Below are positions 11,619-22,700 of a DNA stretch of 64,000 bases, piece after piece. The DNA is from Diphasiastrum complanatum. Lineage: Eukaryota; Streptophyta; Lycopodiopsida; Lycopodiales; Lycopodiaceae. The position numbers and the translations under genes are program-made. Numbering within the stretch: position 1 is the first letter of the stretch; every line of letters begins with the position of its first letter. The stretch lies in contig CM055101.1 in assembly GCA_029204225.1 (NCBI GenBank), positions 39,234,444 to 39,298,443 on the forward strand, given 5' to 3'. The notes beneath the pieces were generated by a model. The model was not told where the DNA came from, ran no database searches, and saw nothing but the letters and a program-made list of their open reading frames with translations.

Positions 11619-12260
11619 TGTTGGAGGGTTTGCGGATATCGAGGCAATCCTAACCCTAGCTAATAATTGAGAGGAATTTGACACCCTGCATGTGTAAGTC
11701 CAACCCGATGATTACATAGAGATTTGATTAGTTAAAAGTTAATAAAAGGACTTTAGGTCTTTTTGCGGGACTTTTAATCTCGCAGGGCCTAAAAGTCAAG
11801 TTAGTGAATAGAATAGGGATTCCCACCAATATTCAAATTCATATTGGTTCCCTCCAATTTTTTTATCACTTTTTCAAATTTAAATAGTTAGGGAGGTAGA
11901 AATTGGCCAATAGGATTTGAGGCCAAAGCCCTATATATAGTGGTAGTTTTGAATATTGTACACATGTTCTCTTCATTTCATAACAAGCAGGTTGGCCCTC
12001 TTATGAAATATGGAATGTCCTTGTTCTTCATCTTTCCTCCTCTAACTCTCATGTTTTCTTTGGATTTGCTAAGTCTTTATCATTGCGTGTAGTGTTAATG
12101 GAAGTAGTATTAATGCTTAGTGTTAATATGCACATGATGGATTATGAAATATGCTATTGCTCTCATGGGAACGAACCTCTGTGTGACTACTAGTTTCATC
12201 TCCTTGATGCTTGTGTGCTTGGATCTAGGGTTGAGGGTAGGATAGAAAATGCCCACTACT
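11619..12260 (+). repeat. 5' LTR of the non-autonomous element
   Basis: Begins TGTTGGAGGGTTTGCGGATA and ends near CCCACTAC(T), the last base apparently mutated from the A seen in the other copies. It is about 100 bp shorter than its partner, partly by loss of a GA-rich block. Confidence 0.85.
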
Positions 12261-12264
12261 ATTA

Positions 12265-12284
12265 TGGTGCCGTTTGCCGGGGAG
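12265..12284 (+). other. tRNA-Asp type primer binding site
   Basis: TGGTGCCGTTTGCCGGGGA differs by one substitution and one inserted T from TGGCGCCGTTGCCGGGGA, the complement of the plant tRNA-Asp 3' end. This primer is typical of Tat/Athila-type gypsy elements. Confidence 0.8.
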
Positions 12285-12852
12285 CTACACCAATTTTTCA
12301 TTTTTAGCATGTTTATGATGGTTAGCTTCATTTAGGCATTTTGGTTTTGGCATGCTAGGGTTAGCTTTGCATTATGGATGTGATTTGTGAGAGAGATATC
12401 CAAAAACGTTTAATAAAAGAGTGAGAACCGTATTTTTCATTTTTTTTAATTTTTTTGCCATTTTTAATTCAATTTCCGCCTAGCTTTCTTTTTTTGTAAT
12501 TCGATCCGAATAAGTAGAGTTGTAGAGAATTGAAAGGGCTTTCTAGAAATTTTTTTTTTTTTTTGGATTGTGTTCAGTATTGAGCAAGTTACAGATTTTT
12601 GAAGTTGGCAACAAAATTCTGTAAACTTGTCAAAAACCAAAAACTTCCAGATTTTTTATTTTGTCCTGTTTGATCTATTTTTTGCATTGTCTTCTGTTCT
12701 CTACAATTTGATTTGAACAAATAGACTTGTAGAGCATTGAAAGAGCTTTCTAAAAATATAATTTTTTTCTCATTTCATTAAGTATTGAGGAAGTTACATA
12801 TTTTTAAAAATGTCAAAAAAAAAAATTTGTAATCTTGTCATTAGCTTCAACA
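12285..12852 (+). other. Non-coding internal region of the short element
   Basis: AT-rich with no useful frame. It holds a loose internal repeat: AATTGAAAGGGCTTTCTAGAA near 12530 and CATTGAAAGAGCTTTCTAAAA near 12733, each followed by a T-run and CA/TCAGTATTGAG..AAGTTAC. Confidence 0.6.
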
Positions 12853-12999
12853 ATGTCATTGCTAGCAGCTGCACCTATCTACAAGGATCAAAATCAACAA
12901 GCATTATCTTGGGATCTTTTTTTGGATGGTGTCGACTATCCATTTGTCAATGAACAAGGTTATCATGAATGGCCACCGGACCCATATGGCTATCATTGA
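12853..12999 (+). CDS. 48-codon ORF, possible gag N-terminal remnant
   Basis: Starts MSLLAAAPIYKDQNQQALSW and ends EWPPDPYGYH before TGA at 12997-12999. It is the only frame of any size with sensible composition inside the element, just upstream of the polypurine tract. I do not recognise a domain. It may be what is left of gag after internal deletion, or an accidental frame. Confidence 0.35.
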   Translation: MSLLAAAPIYKDQNQQALSWDLFLDGVDYPFVNEQGYHEWPPDPYGYH

Positions 13000-13049
13000 A
13001 AATTTGCATTCAAGCATCAAGGTTGGTGTCGTGGGACCGCCACCAGTTT

Positions 13050-13062
13050 TGGTGGGGGATAT
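13050..13062 (+). other. Polypurine tract of the non-autonomous element
   Basis: GGTGGGGGATAT adjoins the 3' LTR. The same GCCACCAGTTTTGGTGGGGG block adjoins the LTR at 60261. Confidence 0.7.
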
Positions 13063-13811
13063 TGTTGGAGGGTTTGCGGATATTGAGGCAACTCTAACCC
13101 TAGTTAATTAGTGAGGGGGATTTGGCACCATGCATGTGTAAGTTCAACCCGATGATCACATAGAGATTTGATTAGTTAAAAGTTAATAAAAGGACTTTAG
13201 GCTTTTTTGCGGAACTTTTTATGTCGCAAGGCCTAAAAGTCAAGTTAGTGAATAAAATAGGGAACCAAAATTCAAATTCAAATTAGTTCCCTCCAATTTT
13301 TGGATGGGTTCCCTCACTTTTTCAAATTTAAATAGTTAGGGAGGTAGAAATTGGCCAATTGGATTTGAGGCCAAAGCCCTATATAGTGGTAGTTTCGAAT
13401 ATTGTACACATGTTTTTGTCATTTCAATACAAGCAAGTTGGCCCTCTTATGAAATGGATATGGAATGTCCTTGCTCTCCATCTTTCCTCCTCTAACTCTC
13501 CTGTGTTCTTTGGATTTGCTATTTTGGATTTGATGCTTATTGGGATTGACCATTCTTATGCTTTTTGTGAGAGAGAAAGAGAGAGAGAGAAGAGTAAGTC
13601 TCTATCATTGTGTTTAGTGTTAATGGAAGTAGTGTTAATGCTTAGTGTTAATGGATCTTAGTATTAGAGATGAATCATATGCACATGATAGATTATGAAC
13701 TATGTTATCGCTCTCATGGGAACGAGCCTCCACGTGACAACTAGCTTCATCTCCTTGATGCTTGTGTGCTTGGATCTAGGGTTGAGGGTAGGATAGGAAA
13801 TGCCCACTACA
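13063..13811 (+). repeat. 3' LTR of the non-autonomous element
   Basis: Begins TGTTGGAGGGTTTGCGGATA and ends CCCACTACA. It contains a short GA run at 13569-13595. It closely matches 11619-12260 and more loosely 60261-61010. Confidence 0.85.
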
Positions 13812-16499
13812 GATCGCCACATGTCCAAATAGCGACAACCACGACTACCGCCTACCTGGATAGTGACATCCACAATCGTCGCCAAGATCCACATCAAACA
13901 ACATAGCTCGACGTGTCTATGTACTTGTATATATTTGAACAAATGCACAACATATCAAAATGCAAAATTCAATAAGCATCGATCAAGAAAGTTAATTGAT
14001 CAAGCATTTGTGAATTGGATTGAAGCATATACAATAGATATTATTACATCGATTGAGCTCAGACAAAGAGTCAGTATAAGGAAATGAATGATCAAATCAT
14101 CAAAACTACATAGAACTAGAGTTAGTTTTGACTACGCAGTTATCTTTTGTTCTCGCCATTTCATTTGACTTGTACTTGTTACCTTTTGAATCAATCCATT
14201 GTCCTGTTTTGTTCAGAATTATGTTTGTGTGAATTCATATGTTTCTTTGAATAATTGTTCTATTAATACTACTCTCCTATAGAATTGTTTGAGCTATCTA
14301 CCGCTTTGACAAAATCTATTGACTTTGTGTTTGTCTACATAATCAATCTTATCGATTTTGACGACTTCAAGGCTAGGATCAACTAGAATCAGCCGAGGTC
14401 ATGCATCAAGGGGACTGACTCATTCCATAGAGCCGATCATGGTCCCCGATCTCTATCGGGACTTTCCATTCCCCCGACAAATGGCTAATTGCATTGTCAA
14501 GAATTACTTTTTGACTCTATTTCATAAAGATAACAGATTTCATCTTGAGAAAAACTCTTACAACACATAAGTTGCACTAATTTGGGTAGTTGCTTCTATA
14601 ATGACCATCTTTTTTGAAATTTGTGCTTTGACTCAAAAGAAAATTTTAAATGACTTAAACCATGTATAATTGCACATTATTCTTTATCATTTTTTTTAGT
14701 TATATCAAGAAGTTACGTTTTTCTCTTCTTCTTCTTTTTTTTGAGAAATTCTCAAAATAGGCATTGTTCAATTTGCTTTTCTTGTCATAAAGTCTCTTCA
14801 TATATTTTTCTTTATCAAAGAATGGTTCTAATTCTGCATCATATTTTTCACTATTAGAAGTTGTATTCCCTCAAGAATCACTGTTTGAATTTCAAGATGC
14901 CTGATGGAAATGTTTGTTTGAAGCCCTCTTATTCACACTATGATTCAACTTTAAAATATAAATATAGTTTTTTTTTGTTGATTTGTTTTTGAATACTTGA
15001 TAGAGAGAGTTTTTGCTTTTAACAATGTTGCATTAGTAGCATGGTATCAAGCTAGTACTTTTTTCTTGTGTGTCTTTGTTTACATCTTCAAGTAGATCCT
15101 GCTCTTGACGGTTCTAACCTAAAATTCTTGGAAAAGTCTAGGCATTTCAATTATCAAGAGTTGCATCTACCATCTCTGTGTACCACAATCAACAAAGTAG
15201 GTTCCTATCTTTTAGGAGCTACATATGATTATGTAGCTATTTATAACTTATTCTCATCTTTACTACCATGAAATGTCAAATTGTGCGACATATTTCTTTG
15301 TCAACAAATGAGCATATGAGATAAATCATTCGTGCTAAGATTTGTTATGATGTCATTTCATTACAAAATGAATGAGCTCTCATGTCATACATTTTACAAT
15401 TTTCTTGTGAGTTGTAGGATGAAGCATGTACCATACTTCCAAGAAAGTCATGCATAAACTAATAGGTGAAAGTGCCTACCATAGGACTTTTAGTAATTCT
15501 TCCAAGTGGATGGGTAGACTTTTTTCTTACATTTGCAATAAATTAAAGTGTAACAATTCATGTGTTTCATATATAGAGTACCATATTTTCATTTAGCAAG
15601 CAATCATGACTATTAAATTATTGGCCAATTATTCAAAGTAGTCTCACTTAAGAATGGTAGATTCTTGTAAGGTAGTAAACATAAAGCGACCTTACAAAGT
15701 TCAATTATCAAAATATATAAATTAATGACAAGATTGACTTCAATATATTGATTATTCATATGTTTGAAAGAATTATTGACCAAAACTTATATCATGTGTT
15801 TGTTTGTACCATTCTTACTTGAGAAAATAAAATAGATTTTTTTTTTAATGAGAATATAATCTTCATAAAAGCTTGAAAGTATATAGTAGTAGGTCTTCAA
15901 GTTGATCATAGTCATTTTATGATTAGGCAAAAAATTGTTTGCTACTTGATTTTAAAATGATTTACATGTAATCTCTTGTTTGTGGAGATTTTGGTCTAGC
16001 ACGTATTTTTTTATTGATCTTCTTAAAGATACATCACCTCATCTCCGAACATTAAACATTGCTTTGTCTTTTGAAATTTGGAAATGATTTTTCTTAGTGA
16101 AGCTAACATTGCACCTCGTTCACATGGCTTTATGGTTAGCATTATATTTCTCTTTTTGAGATGAAATATTAGTCCTCTTAATTCATGAATGTGGACACCT
16201 AGTAACCCTTCTGGCATGATGATGGTGTATATATTAGGCTTATCCTCATTCTTATGTAAAAAAAAATAGTATTGACTTTTGACAGAGAATACATGGTAAA
16301 AAGTAGTAATTAGAGCTTAACAGAATGAAAAAAGCTATAAAAATAATTCGTTAAGCCTACTATTGAAAAAGTAGCATTGTGGATCTTGCTATAAATAGTG
16401 GAGTCGTATAGTCTCTCTGTTGTAAGTTGTGGTTGACATGCCTTGTTTGAATTCTTCCACAATCCTTGTCATTTCAACATCATGAGTGCTCTTGTCATG
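13812..16499. other. Unexplained AT-rich region
   Basis: No frame here encodes anything I recognise. Small open frames at 13863-14087, 14358-14570, 15068-15271 (plus) and 16023-16217 (minus) have no known motif. A primer-site-like sequence lies at 15042, and a TATA-like CTATAAATAG at about 16389-16398. It is probably old, decayed retroelement DNA. Confidence 0.5.
15042..15055 (+). other. Possible decayed primer binding site
   Basis: TGGTATCAAGCTAG is TGGTATCAGAGCTAG with one base missing and follows a CA, as it would after an LTR. The LTR to its left and any coding region to its right are not recognisable. Confidence 0.3.
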
Positions 16500-17058
16500 T
16501 GTTGGGGGTATTCCCAACACAGAAAAATAAATAAAGCTAGTTAATAAAAGTGTTGCAAGAGCATGGCTTCCTACACGTATAAGCCCATGGCCCAATGAGC
16601 ACGCAAGTTAAATGTAAATAGAAATAATAGACTTGGGCCCTTTTGTAATTTAAATGAAAACTTGAGGCCCAAAGTCAAGTTTAGAACTTAGAGTCTAACT
16701 TTTTAAAGTTGGGTCCAATCTTGGACTCACATGAATCTTGTGATTTCTAATGTATTTTTTGTGGACCCTTGGATCAAGTTGTACTTGGAATTTGCTTTGC
16801 ACAGGAACACAGATCATGCTACACAGTAACACAGACAGAAAATCACTCTCCTCAGCAAGCTCACATAGCAACTGTATTTCTCAAAATGAAATTACACTGT
16901 ACATATAGTTGTTCACTCAGGCAACCCATGCATGACCCAGGTTGTCGTTGGCGGGACGCGTGTCCCGTCGACTTGCCTCGTGGCGAGGCCAACTGATCCT
17001 TATTCACTGATAGGACCCACAGTACAGTAACACAATGATTCTAACTTTAATTCTAACT
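16500..17058 (-). repeat. Probable 3' LTR of copia element B
   Basis: The plus strand begins TGTTGGGGGTATTCCCAACA, a hairpin-like LTR end. It runs to about ATTCTAACT, next to AAGGGAGAGAG (minus sense), a polypurine tract just beyond the RNase H stop. The inner edge is uncertain by a few bases. Confidence 0.6.
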
Positions 17059-17111
17059 CTCTCCCTTAAAGTAGAATCACTTTTTATACAGTTATATACA
17101 TAGCTTTAAAG

Positions 17112-17886
17112 TCAACAAACTTTAAGTACAGAAAGCTTTGATCTAAACTTATCAAACTTTTCTCCAGTAAGTGGCTTAGTGAAAATATCAGCTAGTTGTT
17201 TTTCTGTGCTACAATGAACAACATGAATTTCACTACTCAGCAGCCTCTCACGTATGAAGTGATATTGAATCTCAATGTGTTTAGTTCTTGCATGGAACAC
17301 TGAATTCTTTGCTAGCTGAATGCCACTCTGACTGTCGCTATGTAAAGTTGTGGGATTTTTCTGCTTCATGCCAATTTCTTCCAAGATTTGTCTCAACCAT
17401 ATAGCTTCTTGTGCAGCACTACACATTGTCTTATACTCTGCTTCTGTGGTGGAAAGAGCAATTGTACTTTGCTTCTTACTAGACCAGAAAAAGCAATTAC
17501 CACAAAACTGAAATATATATCCTATGGTGGACCTACGATCATCATAGTCACCTCCCCAGTCAGCATCCACATAGCCACACAACTCAGGTAAACCATCATG
17601 CTTCCTGTAAATCAAGCCATACTAGTAAACCATCATGCTTCCTGTAAATCAAGCCATACTCTGAAGTGCCTTTCACATAACGCAAAATGCGTTTAGCTGT
17701 TTTCCAATGCGTTTCCGTAGGTGCTGCCATAAACGGATTTACAATGCCAACAACATAACATATATCTGGTCTAGTTGTGGTAAGGTAAATCAAGCTCCCT
17801 ACTAACTGTCTATATAGTGTAGCATCAAATGACTGTGATTCATCAAGCTTAGAAAGTTTTTTACCTGGTTCAATAGGAGTGTTTAC
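17112..17886 (-). pseudogene. Copia element B: RT end and RNase H
   Basis: 17596-17904 encodes the RT thumb and connection (LDESQSFDATLYRQLVGSLI, TRPDICYVVGIVNPFM). 17112-17615 encodes RNase H (GYVDADWGGDYDDRRSTIGY, LSTTEAEYKTMCSAAQEAIW, ADIFTKPLTGEKF). The two frames are offset by a tandem duplication of 37 bases at 17588-17660, which repeats the codons around GLIYRKHDGL. The right edge is the insertion point of the intact copia. Confidence 0.9.
17588..17660. repeat. 37-bp tandem duplication
   Basis: GTAAACCATCATGCTTCCTG and the following 17 bases occur twice head to tail, shifting the reading frame of the RNase H region. Confidence 0.85.
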
Positions 17887-18541
17887 TGTGAAAATTGTCA
17901 ACATTTCCTAGTTAGTTTGAGGCCTAAATTGGCTAAAATTGTAAATAGTTTTGGTTCTGGAGTTTCACACGTGTGAACCAAGCCACAATGTTTTTATTTA
18001 CTGTATTTTTTCAGTATGATGAAGTGTCAAACTTCATACCCTTCAAAATGAGACCATTTTGATGTATTTTGGTCATATAAGCCATTTTTAGCTATTTTTT
18101 CTATATAGGGAATATCTAGGGTCAAGTACCTTCTAGAGAGAGGAGAGAGAGTCATCTTCCTCATCCATAAATAGTAGGGAAGTCGTGGAGAACAGGTTGG
18201 AGAAACCTTTTGTATGCTTCATTGAGATCAATAGATCATTGTCATTGTTTCTTCCTCCATTGAGAGCATTGTTGTGTGTATTGTCTTCAAGCTATTGTGT
18301 ATGATCTTAGGTGCTTTCCAAAAGTGGTAGGCTGATGTATTATGGACTGTATAATGCTATTTTGGACCGCACTTGATGTTTATGGAAGTTTCCATTTGTG
18401 ATAAATGCTTTTTGATCAAGTTCTTTGCATTCTAGGTAGCATAGAATGTGTTGCCAATTCCTAGCTTATGTAGTTTGGAGTGCAAGCATTCAAGCCAATG
18501 ATCTTGGAGTTTAGATCCACTTAGGATCTGTATTTTTCACA
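17887..18541 (+). repeat. 5' LTR of the intact copia
   Basis: Starts TGTGAAAATTGTCAAC and ends GTATTTTTCACA, giving an 8-9 bp terminal inversion. It would hold promoter and polyadenylation signals; CTATATAGGGAATATC near 18108 is a plausible TATA region, followed by GAGAGAGGAGAGAGAG. Confidence 0.97.
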
Positions 18542-18553
18542 TGGTATCAGAGC
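18542..18553 (+). other. Primer binding site (initiator tRNA-Met)
   Basis: TGGTATCAGAGC begins at the first base after the LTR and matches the complement of plant tRNA-iMet perfectly. Confidence 0.95.
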
Positions 18554-19713
18554 TGGTTGGCTTCTATTTACAGTAAGTATTCCATTTTTGGTGATATTTG
18601 GATGTTTGATCAAGTTCTAGCATGATTTTGCATTGCTTTGTCGATCAAATCTTACTAACCTTTGTTTTGTGAGTTGAACTTGTGGATCAAAAGCATATTT
18701 CAGGTCTATTGAAGATCAGAGACTGAAAAGAAACTATTTTGGATCAGATCATAACACCTAATCATTTGTGATTGTGAGGCTTGTGCATATTCAATACTAA
18801 CAATGTTCTTTTCAATCCTATTGTTGACAATCTCCATTCTTGGATGAACACTCTCCTTAAGTGGATGAAACTTCTCCTTAAGTGGATGACAAATGCTCTT
18901 TTGAGTGAGTTGTAATTCTCCTAAAGGCTGAGCAAAGCTCCCATTTGGATGAAAGATCCCCTTTTTTGGGTGAACATATTGTAAGCTCCATTGTGAAGAG
19001 CATATTGTAAAGATTGTCATCAATTTTGGCATAAATTTTGGTGTACTTTGTTGAGCATGTAAGTAACTCTCCTTATGTAATTTGATTGGAGCATTTGCTG
19101 GAAGGTGTTAACCATTATGCAAGTGTGTTTTCAGGTTCTTAACAGGTTGAGGAACATTCTCATGTGAAGTGATCTTAGATCTACATCTAAACACCAAGAT
19201 TTGACAAGATAGTGAAGCTAGTCTTGTGATTCACTAAGTGTGCTCATTCATTCACCTCTAAATCTTGTATTTATCACTTGCTGGAGTTTATAAACTTTTA
19301 GAAGTGTGGTTTACATGTGGTTTTACAGGTTGAATCAATATCTTAGTGTGTTGATCATATGTTGATCAAGTTTGTTCATTACTAGGTAATCTTGGCATCC
19401 TAGTTTTGGGTATTTTCTAAGAATGCAAGTAACTCTTCACACCATAACTTGATTTGGTCACTTGCTGGAAAGTTTGAGAGCTTAAGCAAGAGTGTGTTCA
19501 GGTTGTTTTGATTTTGTAATCCATTCTTAGTGTGTGCAAAGTGTTGCATGTGTTTCAATCTTCCTTTCTATGCTTGGAAACCATCTAGGTTCAAGATAGA
19601 AGTGTTTTAGGGTCCTAAATCTTCATAGATATCTTTATCTATCATTTGTTGAGAGAAAAGTGAGTGCTAAGTGCTTTAGGACAGAACCTAAAAGTTGAAG
19701 AAACATTAGAATC
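18554..19713 (+). other. Long leader with degenerate internal repeats
   Basis: About 1.16 kb with no coding frame. Related segments recur: CTTGCTGGA...AAG..TGTGTTTTCAGGTT around 19090-19145, 19270-19330 and 19455-19510. CTCCTTAAGTGGATGA occurs twice near 18850-18890. These are probably packaging or regulatory sequences of the RNA. Confidence 0.6.
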
Positions 19714-22700
19714 ATGGCTTCCAATGGTGGGATCATGCTAGAGTCTAGTGAAAGGTTGAGTTCATCAAACTACTCTACTTGGAAAGTGAGGATGGAGTCC
19801 TTACTTGAGTTGAATGAACTCATGGACATAGTTGCAGAAATTGAAGAGAGACCTCTCACACTTCAAGAGCAACAAAGGTTTGATAAGAAGGCCAAAAGGG
19901 CTCTTCATATCATTAAAATGAATGTTACAAATGAACTTCTCAAGGAAGTTGGAAAGTGTCAAAGTGCAAGTGAGGCATGGAATGCCTTAAAGAAGCTCTT
20001 TGAATCAAAGTCCACATCTAGGGTATTGACCCTAAGGAGACAAATATTTTCTAGTAGGCAAAGAGAGGGTGAAAGTGCTCATGCATTTATCTTGAGAGTT
20101 AAGTCCCTAAGTGATGATTTAGCATGCATTGATGAGAACATAAAAGATAGTGAAATAGTCCAAGTTATAAATGAACATGCTAACCTTGTGCAAAGTTTTG
20201 CCATTCAAAGAGTCTTGCCAAGTGTGGTTGACTTGCAAGAAATCTTATTGGCTGAAGAACATAGGTTGCAATCAAAGCTTGATGGTGCATCCTTGCAAGG
20301 TGGAGGTGAAGAGGCTTTCTTCACAAAAGGCAAATTCAAGGGCAAAGGTAAAGGCAAAGGGAAATGGTCCAAAGGTGGTAACTTTGATCATGATGATCAC
20401 TCTTCCTCTTCCTCTTCTACTAAGAACAATAAGTCAAAGTTCAAGTGCTTTTATTGTGGGATAAAAGGTCATTTTGCAAATGAATGTTATAAGAAGAAAA
20501 GAGAGCAAGGAGAGAGGCAAGGAAATCTTACAATAGATGAGGAAGAACATAACACATGTGAATCACTTGTTATTACTTCAAGTTTGTTAGCCAACATAGA
20601 TGATAATGATCCTTGGTGGATTGATAGTGGAGCCTCATCTCACATGACAAGACATAAGGAATACTTTACATCCTTATTGTCTTATGAGGGAGAAGGTAAC
20701 ATCATCTACACTGCAAATGATGGTCAATGTGACATCAAAGGCATAGGCACTATTCCTATTTCCCTTTCAACAAATAGGAAAGCAAATCTTGAAAATGTTT
20801 TGTACATTCCTTCAATCACTAAGAATTTGCTTAGTGTAAGTCAAATGATTGACAAAAGACTTGATGTGGAGTTCATTGGAGATGCATGTTTGATAAGTAA
20901 ATGTGGATCCTTGATTGCTCAAGGTAGGAGGCATGGTAAACTTTTCAAGCTTGATGCATGTGTGATCTCTAATCATGAAGGATGTATGGCTAGGGAGCAA
21001 TTGACAAACCAAGAAGTTTGGCACAAGAGGTTGGGCCATCCCAACTTCAAATCTTTGGAGGTAATGGCAAAGAAAGAGCTTGTTCTTGGTCTCCCTAAAA
21101 GTCTTGTTGCAAACAATAGTGTTTGTGAACATTGTGCCTTGTCCAAATCTCATAGACTTGCTTATTCTAGATCTACTTCTAGATCTAAAGAAGCTTTTCA
21201 ACTTGTGCATTCTGATATTCATTCTTCTAGTACAACTAGCAATGGTGGGGCAAAGATGTATGCAACTTTCATTGATGACTTTAGTAGGTATACTTGGATC
21301 TATCTTCTTAAAAGTAAGGATGAAGTGTTTGCTGCATTTGTCAAGTTCAAGAATGAAATGGAAAACCAATTCAATACAAAGATCAAATGCTTAAGATCTG
21401 ATAATGGAGGGGAATACACCTCAAATAGGTTCAAAGACTTTTGTATAGCACATGGGATTAAGAGGGAGATGTCTAGTCCTAGGACTCCACAACAGAATGG
21501 AGTGGCCGAGAGGAAGAATAGAACCCTTTGTGAATGTGCCAAGGCAATGAGACTACATGCTAATCTTGCTAAGTCTTTTTGGGGGGAAGCTTTAGCATGT
21601 GCTAACTATCTATGTAATAGATGGACAAGTGCTTCCTTGGATGGTAAAACTCCTCATGAGGTTCTTTATGGTAGAAGGCCGAGTGTCAAGCATTGTAGGA
21701 TCTTTGGATGTACATGTTTTGTCAATATCACACTTGATGATAGAACTAAAGAAGATCCTTCATCAAAGAAGGGTGTGTTTGTTGGCTATAGTGAAGTAAG
21801 CAAGGCTTACAAAGTGTACATTCCTTCTACAAAGAAAGTTGTCATAAGTAGGGATGTCATCTTTCATGAAGAGAATGTTTCCAATGTTGTTGATGTTGAT
21901 GTTGATGTGCCTACTAATCATCATGATGTGCAAGATGTCTTGGATGAAGATGGAGATGCCACTCCAAAGCAAACTTCAAGGAAGACTCAAAGGCAAAGGG
22001 CTAAGCCATCAAGGCTAACCTATGATGAAAAAGGAAAGCAAGTGGTGGACAACTCTAACTTTGCTTTTCTTACCTCTTTTGATGAACCAACTTGTGTAGG
22101 TGAAACAATTCAAAAGAAGGAATGGATCCAAGCCATGGATCATGAGCATCAAGCACTCATCAAAAGCAACACATGGAGGTTGATAAAGCTTCCAAAGGAC
22201 AAGAAGGCAATTGGTTGTAAGTGGATCTTCAAGATCAAGACAAATCAAGATGGATCAATCAACAAGTACAAGGCAAGGTTGGTGGCAAAGGGGTATGCTC
22301 AAGAATATGGTATTGACTATGATGAGACCTTTGCACCCGTGGCAAAGATGGTAACTATTCGAATCCTAATCTCTCTTGCAACTCTTTATGATTGGGATAT
22401 GTGGCAAATGGATGTTACTAATGCCTTCTTGAATGGTGATCTTGAAGAAGATATTTACATGGAGCAACCCGAGGGCTATGTTTCACATGATGAGCCTAAT
22501 CATGTGTGCTATCTCCAAAAGAGTTTGTATGGGCTAAAGCAAGCACCAAGGAGTTGGTATGCTAAGCTCAATTCCTTCTTACTTTCTCAAAACTTTGTTA
22601 TGAGTGAGTATGATCATTCTCTCTACTTTAGATTGAATGAAAATGATATCACTTTACTTTTGATCTATGTTGATGACATTATCTTAAGTGGTGGTAACAA

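Larger units (their letters stand above)
11619..13811 (+). mobile_element. Short non-autonomous LTR retrotransposon
   Basis: Two LTRs (11619-12260 and 13063-13811) flank only about 800 bp. A tRNA-Asp type primer site follows the first LTR and a G-rich polypurine tract precedes the second. Flanks are GATCA (11614-11618) and GATCG (13812-13816), a target duplication with one difference. There is no pol, only a 48-codon frame at 12853. It must borrow enzymes. A third LTR of this family with the same adjoining polypurine region lies at 60261-61010, so a larger relative probably exists or existed. Confidence 0.85.

Noticed and set aside
13359-13661. Open frame across the LTR with a REREREK stretch
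   Set aside because: It lies wholly inside the 3' LTR of the non-autonomous element and the charged repeat is a GA run.
20812-21542. Minus-strand frames opposite the intact copia integrase
   Set aside because: They are shadows of the gag-pol frame with no independent signal.
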